Shown: positions 17,110 to 26,169, counted from the stretch's first letter. The stretch: 64,000 bases of DNA from JBJXHN01 sp046233135 (GCA_046233135.1 JBJXHN010000005.1:372001-436000); one strand, 5' to 3'. A program made the numbers and translations. The notes: a model not told the origin generated them from the letters alone.

Positions 17110-17171
17110 CGCTGCCCTCGCCAGCGCCCTGGGGCTACCGTCCGTGGCTGACATAGGGAGACGAGGACATC

Positions 17172-18044
17172 ATGGATACAATGGCGCGGAGTTGGAAGGA
17201 CGGCTGGGGCAGCGGCCTTCTGGGGGTCATCATTTTCAGCGGCTCGCTGCCGGCGACGCGTGTGGCCATTGCGGGGTTTCCGCCGCTGTTCCTGACGTCG
17301 GCGCGGGCGTTGATTGCTGCCCTGCTGGCCGCCGTGCTTCTGGGGTTGTGGCGGCAGGCGCGGCCGGGGCGGGCCGACCTGCCGTCGCTGGCCGTGGTCG
17401 CCCTGGGTGTGGTGGTGGGTTTTCCCCTGCTGACGGCCCTGGCGCTGGAGCACATCTCCGCTGCCCGTTCGGTGGTGTTCATCGGTGTGCTGCCCCTGGC
17501 CACGGCCCTGTTCGGGGTGCTGCGGGGCGGCGAGCGGCCCCGGCCGCTGTTCTGGCTGTTCTCCTGTCTCGGAAGCGGAACGGTGGTTGCCTTTGCGTTG
17601 TCCGACGGCGGTCAGGGATCGCTGGTGGGGGATCTGTATATGGTTGCGGCCGTTGCTGTCTGTGGTCTGGGCTATGCGGAAGGGGCAGCGCTATCCCGGC
17701 GGCTGGGTGGATGGCAGGTGATTTCCTGGGCGCTGGTGCTGTCGGCACCGCCGATGCTGGTCCTGACCCTGCTGACCTTGCCCGGGTCGTGGGACGGAAT
17801 CGGCGGGTCGGCCTGGCTGGGACTGGGGTATGTGTCGGTGTTCAGCATGCTCGTCGGTTTCGTGTTCTGGTACCGGGGCCTGGCTCTGGGTGGCATTGCC
17901 CGGGTCAGCCAGTTGCAGCTGTTGCAGCCGTTCCTGGGGCTGGTGCTTGCCGCCCTGCTGCTACAGGAGCCCGTGGCCTGGAGCATGGTGGCGGCAACGG
18001 CCGTGATTGTGGTCAGTGTCGGGTGTGCCCGTCGGGTCGCTTGA
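17172..18044 (+). CDS. EamA/RhaT-family DMT exporter
   Basis: 290 residues with about ten hydrophobic segments arranged as two EamA repeats (about 15-140 and 150-285). Typical features are the SARALIAALLAAVLL stretch, LEHISAARSVVFIGVLPLATAL in repeat 1 and ISQLQLLQPFLGLVLAALLL-type helix near the end (VSQLQLLQPFLGL). Such proteins export amino acids, amines or metabolites across the inner membrane. GAGG precedes the ATG by 7 bases. It is divergent from the MocR regulator that probably controls it. Its stop codon lies inside the first unit of a 36-bp tandem repeat. Confidence 0.88.
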   Translation: MDTMARSWKDGWGSGLLGVIIFSGSLPATRVAIAGFPPLFLTSARALIAALLAAVLLGLWRQARPGRADLPSLAVVALGVVVGFPLLTALALEHISAARSVVFIGVLPLATALFGVLRGGERPRPLFWLFSCLGSGTVVAFALSDGGQGSLVGDLYMVAAVAVCGLGYAEGAALSRRLGGWQVISWALVLSAPPMLVLTLLTLPGSWDGIGGSAWLGLGYVSVFSMLVGFVFWYRGLALGGIARVSQLQLLQPFLGLVLAALLLQEPVAWSMVAATAVIVVSVGCARRVA

Positions 18045-18165
18045 GCGACGCGACACGATCAAGGATAGCGGGTCGCTTGAGCGACGCGACACGATCAGGG
18101 ATAGCGGGTCGCTTGAGCGACGCGACACGATCAAGGACAGCGGGTCGCTTGAGCGACGCGACACG
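18033..18165. repeat. 36-bp tandem repeat, three full copies and one partial
   Basis: Units at 18033-18068, 18069-18104 and 18105-18140 differ at only one or two bases; a 25-base partial copy follows at 18141-18165. Each unit contains the dyad GTCGCT-TG-AGCGAC and so can fold into a hairpin. The exporter's last codons and TGA (18042-18044) are part of unit 1. There are no spacers, so it is not a CRISPR array. Confidence 0.92.
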
Positions 18166-18169
18166 CTAA

Positions 18170-18193
18170 CCGGGTCCTGGGCTCAGGACCCGG
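18170..18193. terminator. Strong hairpin between convergent EamA exporter and glutamate dehydrogenase
   Basis: CCGGGTCCTG (18170-18179) pairs perfectly with CAGGACCCGG (18184-18193) over a 4-base loop. It overlaps the TGA of the minus-strand glutamate dehydrogenase gene. No T run follows on either strand, so termination may need help, but its position suits a bidirectional terminator. Confidence 0.6.
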
Positions 18194-21100
18194 CGAGCGC
18201 CCGGAACTGACGGCTGGCGACGGTCAGCATGGCCAGATCCACATCCACCGCCCCCCGCAGTTCGGCGAGCACCTGCTCGGCGCGTTCCACAAGGCGAATG
18301 TTGAGCCCGCGCCAGCACAGCAGGGCTTTTGTCGGATCGTCCAGGTCGTCCATGTCCGCACCGTCAGCCTCCGCCGGCGTCTCTCCGCCTTCCGGAAGGG
18401 CGGTGTTCAGGCAATCGAGGGCGGCGAGGGTCAGGTTGCGCTGCTGGGCGAATAGATCCTCGATGGTGGCGGAAACCGCGAGTTTGGTCCAATGGCTGCC
18501 GCCCCGGTCCAGCCCGGCGGCCTTTCCCCGCAGCCAGTCCATGCCGAAATCGGCGCCCACCCGGTAGTACAGCCGGGCGGCAGAGGGGATATCCAGGTCC
18601 TTGGCGGCAGCGATCCGGGCGATGTCGTTGGCGCCGGCCAGCGGTTCCAGTCCCGCGACCCGGGTGGCCAGGGCGTCGGGGACTCCGGCCTCGATCAGGC
18701 TGGTGCGATGGGCGGTCATGGGGTCCAGCGCTTCGGCATCCAGCAGGGTGTCGAGCCGGTCGTCCAGGGCCTGGACGGTGGCCGACAGTGCGGCGGTGGC
18801 CTCGGCCAGGTTCAGGGGCTGGGGTGCGTTGCGCAGCAGCCAGAGCACCGAGTGGGAGACCAGGCGGTTGATGTCCACCAGCATGTCCATCTGGGTGGCG
18901 GCCGATACGGCGGTGTCCAGGGCTTCGATACCGCTCCAGATCTCACGCAGGTGGAAGGCCTGGCGGGTGACCACATAGGCCCTGGCCACATCGACCGGCC
19001 CCAGGCCGGTCCGTTCGGTCATCTGGGTCACGAAGGTTCCGCCGACCCGGTTGATCATGCTGTTGGTGATGACGGTGGCCAGGATTTCCCGGCGCAGGCG
19101 GTGTTTGGCGATGGCCTCGGGGAAGCGCTCGCCCAGCACGGGGGGGAAGTAGCGGATCAGTTCATTGGCCAGGAAGGGATCGTCCGGCAGGTCGGAGGCC
19201 AGAATCTCGTCGAACAGCCACATTTTGGCATAGGGCAGGACCACCGAAGTCTCCGGCCGGGTCAGCCCCAGGCCCCGGGTGGTGCGTTCCTGCAACTGGT
19301 CGTCTTCGGGCAGGAATTCGATGTCCCGGTCCAGGCGGCCGGCGCGTTCCAGCGCCCGCATCAGCCGGGCCTGGTGATCCAGGACCTCCTGGGCCTGATG
19401 CTGGACCAGACTGATGGCCTGGGTCTGCATGTAGTTGTCGCGCAGCACCAGGGCACCGACGGTGTCGGTCATCGCCGTCAGCAGGCCGTTCCGCTGCTTT
19501 TCGGTCATGTCTCCGGCAGCGACTACGCCGTTCAGCAGGATCTTGATGTTCACTTCGTGGTCGGAACAATCCACGCCGGCGGAATTGTCGATGGCGTCGG
19601 TGTTGATGCGCCCGCCCTTCAGGGCATATTCGATGCGGCCCAGCTGGGTGACCCCCAGGTTGGCCCCTTCGCCGACCACCTTGGCGCGGATGTCCCGGCC
19701 GTTGACGCGGATGGCGTCGTTGGCCCGATCACCCACTTGGGAATCGCTTTCATGGACGGCCTTGACATAGGTGCCGATGCCGCCGAACCACAGCAGGTCC
19801 ACCGGCGCGCGCAGGATGGCGTTCATCAGCACGGTGGGGGGCACCTTGTCTTCGGTCAGGCCGAAGCGGGCCTTGATCTCCGGGGTCAGGGTCAGCAGTT
19901 TGGCCCGCCGTTCGAAGATCGCCCCACCCTTGGAGAGTTTGGATAGGTCGTAGTCCGACCAGGCCGACCGGCCCAGGGCGAACAGCCGCTCCCGCTCCTG
20001 GAAGCTGGAGGCGGCATCCGGATCGGGATCGACGAAAATGTGCATGTGGTTGAAGGCACCGACCAGGCGGATATGGCGGGACAGCAGCATGCCGTTGCCG
20101 AAGACGTCGCCGGACATGTCGCCGACGCCGACGCAGGTGAAGTCTTCGGTCTGGCTGTCCCGGCCCATTTCCCGGAAATGGCGCTTCACCGCTTCCCAGG
20201 CACCCTTGGCGGTGATGCCCATGGCCTTGTGGTCATAGCCGTTGGAGCCGCCGGAGGCGAAAGCGTCGTCCAGCCAGAAGCCATAGTCCCGGGAAACCCC
20301 GTTGGCGATGTCGGAGAAGGTGGCCGTGCCCTTGTCGGCGGCGACCACCAGGTAGGGATCGTCCTCGTCATGGCGGACCACCCGCGGGGGCGGTACCACG
20401 GCCTGTTCGGCACCCAGGTTATCGGTGATGTCCAGAAGGCCGCGCATCAGGGTCTTGTAGCACTCGATCCCTTCGGCCTGCTGGGCTTCCCGTCCGCCGT
20501 CCGCAGGGGGGCGCTTGACCACGAATCCGCCCTTAGAGCCGACCGGCACGATCACCGCATTCTTCACCATCTGGGCTTTGATCAGACCCAGGATCTCGGT
20601 GCGGAAGTCTTCCCGGCGGTCGGACCAGCGGATGCCGCCCCGGGCAACCTTGCCGCCGCGCAGGTGGATGGCCTCTACCCGGGGGCTGTAGACGAACACT
20701 TCGACCCATGGCCGGGGCAGAGGCAGATCCTCCACCTGCCGGCTGGCGATCTTCAGCGAGACATAGGGCTTGGGCAGGCCGTCAGTGTCCGTCTGGAACC
20801 AGTTGGTGCGCAGGGTGCTGGTGATCAGGTTCAGATAGCGGCGGAGGATGCGGTCCTCGTCCGGGTTGTCCACCTCGGCCAGCCCCTCCAGCACGGCGTC
20901 GGAGAGCGCCTTTTCCCGCGCCGCCCTGTCCTCGTCCCCGACGGCCGGGTCGAAGCGGGTCATGAACAGGTCCACCAGATGGTGGGTGATGGTGGCGTGG
21001 GTGATCAGCGCCTGTTCGATGGTGGCCTGACTGAAGGTGAAGCCCACTTGGCGCAGATAGCGGGCATAGGCCCGCAGCACCACCACCTGCCGCCAGTCGA

Positions 21101-23114
21101 TGCCGACGGCGACCACCAGGGCGTTGAAGCCGTCGTTTTCCACGTCGTCTTTCCACAGGCGGGCGAAACATTCCTGGAACGGCTTGCGCACGGCCCCGAT
21201 ATCCAAGGGATCGCCGGAGGCCTTCAGGCGCATGGAGAAGTCGTGGATCCACACTGGGGTGACGGGCGGCTCGGTGTCGCCCACCTGGCGCTCGGCCAGG
21301 CGCTTCACCTTGAAGGGCACTTCGCCCATCACGTGGAAGCCCATGTTTTCAAGCATGGGCAGCACTTCGGACAAGGGCAGGGCCTTGCCGGGGCGGTAGA
21401 TCTTGAAGCGGACTTCGTCCTCTCCGTCCTCCATGGAGCGGTAGAGGTTCATGCAGAAGCCCTGTTCGCCCAGGGCCTCTTCGATGCGTTCAATGTCGCT
21501 GACGGCCACCTGGGCGGAAAACCGCTCCCGATAGCCGGCCGGGAAGGCCTTGGCGTACTGGTTATACAGCCGCAGGCCTGTTTCCTCTCCCCGGGCGCCG
21601 ATCAGGGCGTCGTGAAGCTGGTCGGGCCAGGCGCGGGCGGCCTCGGCGATGCGCTTTTCCAGCTCGCGGACGTCGTACTGGGGCAGGCAGCCGGGTTTGG
21701 TGCGCAGCACGAAATGCACCCGGGCCAGCGGGGCGTTGGTGACCTGCGTGGAAAAGGTCTCCATGGTGCCGTCCAGGGCGCGTTCCAGCAGTTCCTGGAT
21801 TTCCAGCCGAAGCTGGGTATCGAAGCGGTCCCGGGGGACGAAAACCAAACAGGACAGGAAGCGCTGGAAGTCATCCTGGCGCAGGAAAAGGGCCGTCCGC
21901 TGGCGCTCCTGCAAGTGCAGAACCCCCCGGGCGGTGTCCAGCAGCTGGGCCTCGTCCATCTGGAACAGCTCGTCCCGGGGCAGGTTCTCCAGGATGTTCA
22001 TCAGCTTGCGGCCGTCGTGGCTGAGCGGCCGCAGGCCCGACAGGCCCATCACCCGGCTGAGCTTGGATTTCAGGACGGGAACGAAATTGGGGCTGTTGGT
22101 ATAAACGTCGGCGGTGAACAGGCCGATGAACAGGCGCAGGCCCACCACCTCGGTGCCGCATTCGCTGAACTGCTTGATGCCGATGGCGTCCATCGGCACG
22201 GGGCGGTGGATGCGCGCCCGTTCGGTGCTTTTGGTGACGATCAGGGCGGTACGGCGGTCCATGAAGGTCCGCACTTCCTCCGGGAGGGTGGCGAGGTTGC
22301 GCAACTCGCCGAACGCCCGGGTTTCAGGATCCCGCAGCACCCCTAGTCCGGCTTCGGGCACGGCGTCTTCGGGGCTGGCACCGGTGAAGACGTAGGTGCG
22401 ATAGCCCAGGAAGGTGAAGTGGTCATCCCGCAGCCATTGCAGGAAATCCCGCACCTCGGCAATTTCGTCCCCGTCTTGGCCGCGCGGTGTTTCGGTGAAG
22501 GTGCCGATGATGTCCTCGCAGGTGCGGCGCATGGCCTGCCAGTCCTCGACCGCGGCACGGACATGGGCCAGGACGACCGCCAGCTGCTTTTCCGCCTCGG
22601 CCAGGAGGGCGGTATCGGACTGTTCGTCCACCTGGACATGGATGATGGACTCGTAAGGACGGTGAGACGGTTCGAAGGTAGCCTCGGTGATCTCCACCAA
22701 AGTGCCCTGATCATCCCGGGCGATAGACATCACCGGGTGGATCACCAGTTGGACGCTGAGCCCCAGACGGTTCAGCTCGGCCGTGACCGAATCCACCAGG
22801 AAGGGCATATCGTCGTTCAGAATCTCGACGATGGTATGCTCGCTGGCCCAGCCGTGTTCGTCGATAGAGGGGTTGAAAGCGCGGACCTTGGGGGCGGCAT
22901 CGCTGCGCCGGCGGACGAAGGCGAAAAGGGACAGGGCTTGGCCGTACAGGGTTTCCAGCTCTTCATCCACCACGTCATCGGGGGGGACATTCCCGTAGTA
23001 CTGCCGCACGAACCGTTCGGCCTGCTCTCGCTGGGTGCTGTCCAGCCGGTCCCGTACCAGTCCGACCACGCGGTCGATCAGCTCGGCCTTGGTGGCCTCT
23101 GCGTGGTGGTCCAT
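18183..23114 (-). CDS. gdhB: NAD-specific glutamate dehydrogenase, large type (about 180 kDa)
   Basis: About 1643 residues, of the 180-kDa NAD-glutamate dehydrogenase class (L-glutamate to 2-oxoglutarate and ammonium). The long N-terminal regulatory region contains ACT-like segments (EHTIVEILNDDMPFLVDSVTAEL near 100). The catalytic part carries GGKVARGGIRWSDRREDFRTE, the lysine-containing VPVGSKGGFVVK, VGVGDMSGDVFGNG and GEGANLGVTQLGRIEYAL. The ATG at 23114 is chosen because GGGAGGA stands 6 bases upstream; the frame is open to 23264 without further signal and would overlap the promoter of the divergent ABC gene. Usual length for the class is 1580-1650. It connects amino-acid catabolism with the TCA cycle. 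Confidence 0.94.
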   Translation of the reverse strand: MDHHAEATKAELIDRVVGLVRDRLDSTQREQAERFVRQYYGNVPPDDVVDEELETLYGQALSLFAFVRRRSDAAPKVRAFNPSIDEHGWASEHTIVEILNDDMPFLVDSVTAELNRLGLSVQLVIHPVMSIARDDQGTLVEITEATFEPSHRPYESIIHVQVDEQSDTALLAEAEKQLAVVLAHVRAAVEDWQAMRRTCEDIIGTFTETPRGQDGDEIAEVRDFLQWLRDDHFTFLGYRTYVFTGASPEDAVPEAGLGVLRDPETRAFGELRNLATLPEEVRTFMDRRTALIVTKSTERARIHRPVPMDAIGIKQFSECGTEVVGLRLFIGLFTADVYTNSPNFVPVLKSKLSRVMGLSGLRPLSHDGRKLMNILENLPRDELFQMDEAQLLDTARGVLHLQERQRTALFLRQDDFQRFLSCLVFVPRDRFDTQLRLEIQELLERALDGTMETFSTQVTNAPLARVHFVLRTKPGCLPQYDVRELEKRIAEAARAWPDQLHDALIGARGEETGLRLYNQYAKAFPAGYRERFSAQVAVSDIERIEEALGEQGFCMNLYRSMEDGEDEVRFKIYRPGKALPLSEVLPMLENMGFHVMGEVPFKVKRLAERQVGDTEPPVTPVWIHDFSMRLKASGDPLDIGAVRKPFQECFARLWKDDVENDGFNALVVAVGIDWRQVVVLRAYARYLRQVGFTFSQATIEQALITHATITHHLVDLFMTRFDPAVGDEDRAAREKALSDAVLEGLAEVDNPDEDRILRRYLNLITSTLRTNWFQTDTDGLPKPYVSLKIASRQVEDLPLPRPWVEVFVYSPRVEAIHLRGGKVARGGIRWSDRREDFRTEILGLIKAQMVKNAVIVPVGSKGGFVVKRPPADGGREAQQAEGIECYKTLMRGLLDITDNLGAEQAVVPPPRVVRHDEDDPYLVVAADKGTATFSDIANGVSRDYGFWLDDAFASGGSNGYDHKAMGITAKGAWEAVKRHFREMGRDSQTEDFTCVGVGDMSGDVFGNGMLLSRHIRLVGAFNHMHIFVDPDPDAASSFQERERLFALGRSAWSDYDLSKLSKGGAIFERRAKLLTLTPEIKARFGLTEDKVPPTVLMNAILRAPVDLLWFGGIGTYVKAVHESDSQVGDRANDAIRVNGRDIRAKVVGEGANLGVTQLGRIEYALKGGRINTDAIDNSAGVDCSDHEVNIKILLNGVVAAGDMTEKQRNGLLTAMTDTVGALVLRDNYMQTQAISLVQHQAQEVLDHQARLMRALERAGRLDRDIEFLPEDDQLQERTTRGLGLTRPETSVVLPYAKMWLFDEILASDLPDDPFLANELIRYFPPVLGERFPEAIAKHRLRREILATVITNSMINRVGGTFVTQMTERTGLGPVDVARAYVVTRQAFHLREIWSGIEALDTAVSAATQMDMLVDINRLVSHSVLWLLRNAPQPLNLAEATAALSATVQALDDRLDTLLDAEALDPMTAHRTSLIEAGVPDALATRVAGLEPLAGANDIARIAAAKDLDIPSAARLYYRVGADFGMDWLRGKAAGLDRGGSHWTKLAVSATIEDLFAQQRNLTLAALDCLNTALPEGGETPAEADGADMDDLDDPTKALLCWRGLNIRLVERAEQVLAELRGAVDVDLAMLTVASRQFRALAGS

Positions 23115-23262
23115 CCGTCTTCCTCCCGAAGGTTCGTCTTGTGCGGTCGTCTTAAGTCGGCGCCGTGCTATGAAGGTGCGAAATCCCTGTTGCGTTTCAA
23201 GGCGCTGGTCATGAACATTTCGCACCGGCCATCGTTCCCGCCGCCGACGAAGGGGTTGCCGC

Positions 23263-23955
23263 ATGCTACAGCTTGATCAAGTGGAGGCCGGATACGGCGA
23301 TGCCAAGGTCCTGTTCGGCATCGATCTGCGGATCGGCGTCGGCGAGGGGGTCGCCCTGCTTGGCCGCAACGGCGCGGGCAAAAGCACCACGCTCAAGGCG
23401 GTGCTGGGGCTGGTGACGGTCACGGCCGGAACGATCCGGCTGGAGGGCGCGGAGATCACCGGCTGGCCGGTACATCGGGTGGCTGCCGCCGGGGTGGGCT
23501 GGGTACCGGAAGACCGCCGGGTCTTTGCCGGGCTGACGGTGGCCGAGAATATTGCCGCAGCCTCCGGCGGTCCGCCCGGTCCCTGGACCCCGGACCGCTT
23601 GAAGCGACTGTTTCCCAAGCTGGAAGAGCTGTGGCATCGCCGGGCCGGTCTGCTGTCCGGTGGCGAGCAGCAGATGCTGACCGTGGCCCGGACCCTGGCC
23701 ACCAATCCCCGGGTGCTGCTGCTGGACGAGCCGTCGGAGGGGCTGGCCCCCCTGGTGGTTGCGGCCATGGCCGAGGCGGTTGCGGCGATCAAGGCCGAAG
23801 GCATGGCGCTTCTGGTCAGCGAGCAGAACCTGTCGTTCGTCCGCCCGGTGACTGACCGCGCGGCGGTGATCGATCAGGGCCGGCTGGTCTGGCAAGGCGC
23901 CCTGGCCGAACTGGAACGGAACGCGGCGGTTATGGATCAGCACTTGGCGGTATGA
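23263..23955 (+). CDS. LivF-like branched-chain amino-acid ABC transporter ATP-binding protein
   Basis: 230 residues with Walker A GRNGAGKST, the LivF hallmark GVGWVPEDRRVFAGLTVAEN, signature LSGGEQQM, Walker B LLLDEPSEGLAP and an H-loop-like SEQN. This is the LivF half of the HAAT transporters for branched-chain amino acids, amides or urea. No LivG, LivH, LivM or binding protein gene is adjacent, so it is an orphan subunit or works with components elsewhere. AAGGGG precedes the ATG by about 7 bases. It is divergent from glutamate dehydrogenase across 148 bp. The histidine normally following the Walker B region is replaced by Gln in SEQN, as is common in LivF. Confidence 0.88.
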   Translation: MLQLDQVEAGYGDAKVLFGIDLRIGVGEGVALLGRNGAGKSTTLKAVLGLVTVTAGTIRLEGAEITGWPVHRVAAAGVGWVPEDRRVFAGLTVAENIAAASGGPPGPWTPDRLKRLFPKLEELWHRRAGLLSGGEQQMLTVARTLATNPRVLLLDEPSEGLAPLVVAAMAEAVAAIKAEGMALLVSEQNLSFVRPVTDRAAVIDQGRLVWQGALAELERNAAVMDQHLAV

Positions 23956-24027
23956 GTATCCAGGAAATATGGGCATTGTTCCCTAGCCGCATAAGATACC
24001 GGGAACCGGGGGGAGGGGCGCAGGCGG

Positions 24028-24465
24028 TCAGTCCCGGGGCGCTTCCGGCGGCAGGAAATCGATGTCCAGAACCTCGGCGAAGGAATAGGGGCAGGTGTCG
24101 GGGAAGCTGTGGCTTTTGTAGCGCTTCGCCACGGCCCGGCGGGCGCGGTGGTACATCGCCGGCACGTCCGGTTCGATCTGGTGACGAATGGCCGGGGTCA
24201 GGCGGCGCTCCAGAGTGTCGCGGAAGACGGCGATTTCCGAATCCCAATGATCCACGTCCGCACCGCCGACGCAGCTGATTTTCAGGAAATGGCGCAGAAT
24301 CTGTTCGATCAGGCTGATGCAGGCGTTGCGCTGTTCCCGGCCCAAATCCTCGATCTCCTCGGCCAGATGGACCCAGTCCAGATCGTTGCGCGGGCCGTGG
24401 CGCAGGCGCGCGGCCTGTTCCCGGGTCCAGGCAAAGAAGTCCGTATCGTAAAGGGCCGGCGGCAT
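24028..24465 (-). CDS. DUF29 family protein, copy A
   Basis: A 145-residue protein of the DUF29 family, with YDTDFFAWTREQAARLR at the N-terminus, HLAEEIEDLGREQRNA, LLRHFLKI-type helix and the C-terminal PYSFAEVLDIDFLP. The fold is alpha-helical and the function unknown; members are frequent in cyanobacteria and alphaproteobacteria, often in multiple copies. AAGGA lies about 8 bases before the ATG. It is the downstream copy of a 516-bp tandem duplication with copy B. Confidence 0.87.
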   Translation of the reverse strand: MPPALYDTDFFAWTREQAARLRHGPRNDLDWVHLAEEIEDLGREQRNACISLIEQILRHFLKISCVGGADVDHWDSEIAVFRDTLERRLTPAIRHQIEPDVPAMYHRARRAVAKRYKSHSFPDTCPYSFAEVLDIDFLPPEAPRD

Positions 24466-24543
24466 GGGCGGTGTCCTTCGCGGGGAAGGCGGAATCGTCC
24501 CTGGATTTTGGGCCGGGTGAAGGCCGGATGCAATGGCCTGCGG

Positions 24544-24981
24544 TTACGAGGACAGGGCGTCCGGCGGCAGGAAATCGATGTCCAGAACCTCGGCGAAGGA
24601 ATAGGGGCAGGTGTCGGGGAAGGAATGATCTGCATATTCCAAGGCCAGCCGGCGGCGGGCCTGAAGGAACAGATCCTCCAGGTCCGGCTCCACCTGACGG
24701 CGGATGGTGGGAGTCAGGCGGTCGTGCAGGGAATCCCGGAAGGCAGCCACCTCGGCCCGCCAATGGGGGACATCACGGCCACCCAGGCAGGCGATCTTGA
24801 GAAGATGAGCGAGAATCTGCCGCAGCAGCGACTTGCAGGCGTTGCGCTGTTCCCGGCCCAAATCCTCGATCTCCTCGGCCAGATGGGTCCAGTCCAGATC
24901 GTTGCGCGGGCCATGGCGCAGGCGGGCGGCCTGCTCCTCGGTCCAGGCGACGAAATCGGTATCGTAAAGAGCCGGCGGCAT
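24544..24981 (-). CDS. DUF29 family protein, copy B
   Basis: Same length as copy A (145 residues), starting at the equivalent ATG (24981) with an identical upstream segment. Both ends of the two proteins are almost identical (MPPALYDTDF, EEIEDLGREQRNAC, CPYSFAEVLDIDFLPP), whereas the middle, about residues 60-120, has diverged strongly. The pattern suggests duplication followed by local gene conversion or selection for difference in the central region. An in-frame ATG at 25050 is rejected in favour of the shared start. Function unknown. Confidence 0.87.
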   Translation of the reverse strand: MPPALYDTDFVAWTEEQAARLRHGPRNDLDWTHLAEEIEDLGREQRNACKSLLRQILAHLLKIACLGGRDVPHWRAEVAAFRDSLHDRLTPTIRRQVEPDLEDLFLQARRRLALEYADHSFPDTCPYSFAEVLDIDFLPPDALSS

Positions 24982-25076
24982 GGGCGGTGTCCTTCGCGGG
25001 GACGGCGGAAACTTCCCTTCGACAGTGGGCCGGACGGCGGCCGGATGCAAGATGGTGGTGCCGGGCGGCCCGGGGA

Positions 25077-26090
25077 TCAGGCGGCGTAGTAGGCCCGGTA
25101 CCAGTCGACAAAGCGGCGCACGCCCTCTTCCACCGGAGTGGCCGGCTGATAGCCGGTGACGGTGGACAGTTCGGTGGTGTCGGCCCAGGTGCCGGGGACG
25201 TCGCCGGGCTGCATGGGCAGCATGGTCTTGTCCGCCTTGATGCCCAGGCAGTCTTCCAGGACCTCGATATAGTGCATCAGCTTGACCGGCTGGCTGTTGC
25301 CGATGTTGAACACCCGAAACGGCGCTACCGGGCTGCCGGCCGAATCCGGGGCGGGCAGGTCGTCGGGATAGGGGGCCGGAGACGGCGGCTTGTCGGCGAC
25401 CCGCAAAATCCCCTCGACGATGTCGTCGACATAGGTGAAATCACGCTGCATGTCGCCGTGGTTGAAGACCTTGATCGGCTCGCCCTTCAGCATGGCCTCG
25501 GTGAACAGGAACAGGGCCATGTCCGGGCGGCCCCAGGGACCATAGACGGTGAAGAAGCGCAGGCCCGTGGCCGGCACGCCGAAGATATGGGCGTAGGAAT
25601 GGGCCATCAGCTCGTTGGCCCGCTTGCTGGCCGCATAGAGGGTCAGCGGATGGTCGGCGGGCTGATGCTCGCTGAAGGGCTGGGTGCGGTTGGCGCCGTA
25701 GACCGAGCTGGTGGAGGCGAAAACCACATGCTCCACCCCCACGCGGCGGCAGCCGTCGAGGATGCAGTAGGTGCCCACCAGATTGCTGTCCACATAGGCA
25801 CGCGGGTTTTCCAGGCTGTAGCGCACGCCGGCCTGGGCGGCCAGATGGATCACCCGTTCGGGCTTGTGGGTTTCGAAGAGGGCGCGCACGGCGGGCTCGT
25901 CGGCCAGCTCGATCCGCGCTTCCGTATAGCCGTCATAGGCGGCCAGGCGGGCGGCCCGGGCCTCTTTCAGGCGTACGTCGTAATAGGGATTGAAGTTGTC
26001 CAGGCCGACGACGGTATGGCCGGCGTCGAGCAGGCGCAGGGCCACGTGGTTGCCGATGAAACCGGCGGTTCCCGTTACGAGATAGCGCAT
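25077..26090 (-). CDS. NAD-dependent sugar-nucleotide epimerase, UDP-glucuronate 4-epimerase type
   Basis: 337 residues, extended SDR family. NAD-binding TGTAGFIG is at 6-13, VVGLDNFNPYYDVRLKEAR follows, and the catalytic Tyr-Lys pair is in LYAASKRANELMAH. The stretches RFFTVYGPWGRPDMALFLF and QRDFTYVDDIVEGI are characteristic of UDP-glucuronate 4-epimerases (LpsL/CapI type), which make UDP-galacturonate for surface polysaccharide. The ATG at 26090 is taken, since the upstream open frame runs through the repeat region. It stands alone between DUF29 copies and acs, so its pathway partners are elsewhere. Confidence 0.88.
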   Translation of the reverse strand: MRYLVTGTAGFIGNHVALRLLDAGHTVVGLDNFNPYYDVRLKEARAARLAAYDGYTEARIELADEPAVRALFETHKPERVIHLAAQAGVRYSLENPRAYVDSNLVGTYCILDGCRRVGVEHVVFASTSSVYGANRTQPFSEHQPADHPLTLYAASKRANELMAHSYAHIFGVPATGLRFFTVYGPWGRPDMALFLFTEAMLKGEPIKVFNHGDMQRDFTYVDDIVEGILRVADKPPSPAPYPDDLPAPDSAGSPVAPFRVFNIGNSQPVKLMHYIEVLEDCLGIKADKTMLPMQPGDVPGTWADTTELSTVTGYQPATPVEEGVRRFVDWYRAYYAA

Positions 26091-26121
26091 GACGGCTCCG
26101 ATATGTGATCGGGGGATCAGC

Positions 26122-26169
26122 GGGATACGGGTCCGAGACCCGGGTGGGATACGGGTCGGGGACCCGGGG
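26122..26169. repeat. 24-bp tandem repeat, two copies, each a hairpin
   Basis: Copies at 26122-26145 and 26146-26169 share GGGATACGGGTC and GACCCGGG. Each folds as CGGGTC-NNN-GACCCG. They lie 30-80 bp upstream of the epimerase start and downstream of the acs terminator, so they would be in the epimerase leader. Confidence 0.85.

Noticed and set aside
18033..18165. Possible CRISPR array
   Set aside because: Repeats are directly adjacent without unique spacers, and no cas genes are near. The same holds for 36759-36903.
20040..22346. A 768-codon plus-strand frame
   Set aside because: Antisense shadow of the glutamate dehydrogenase gene; no start signal or known motif.
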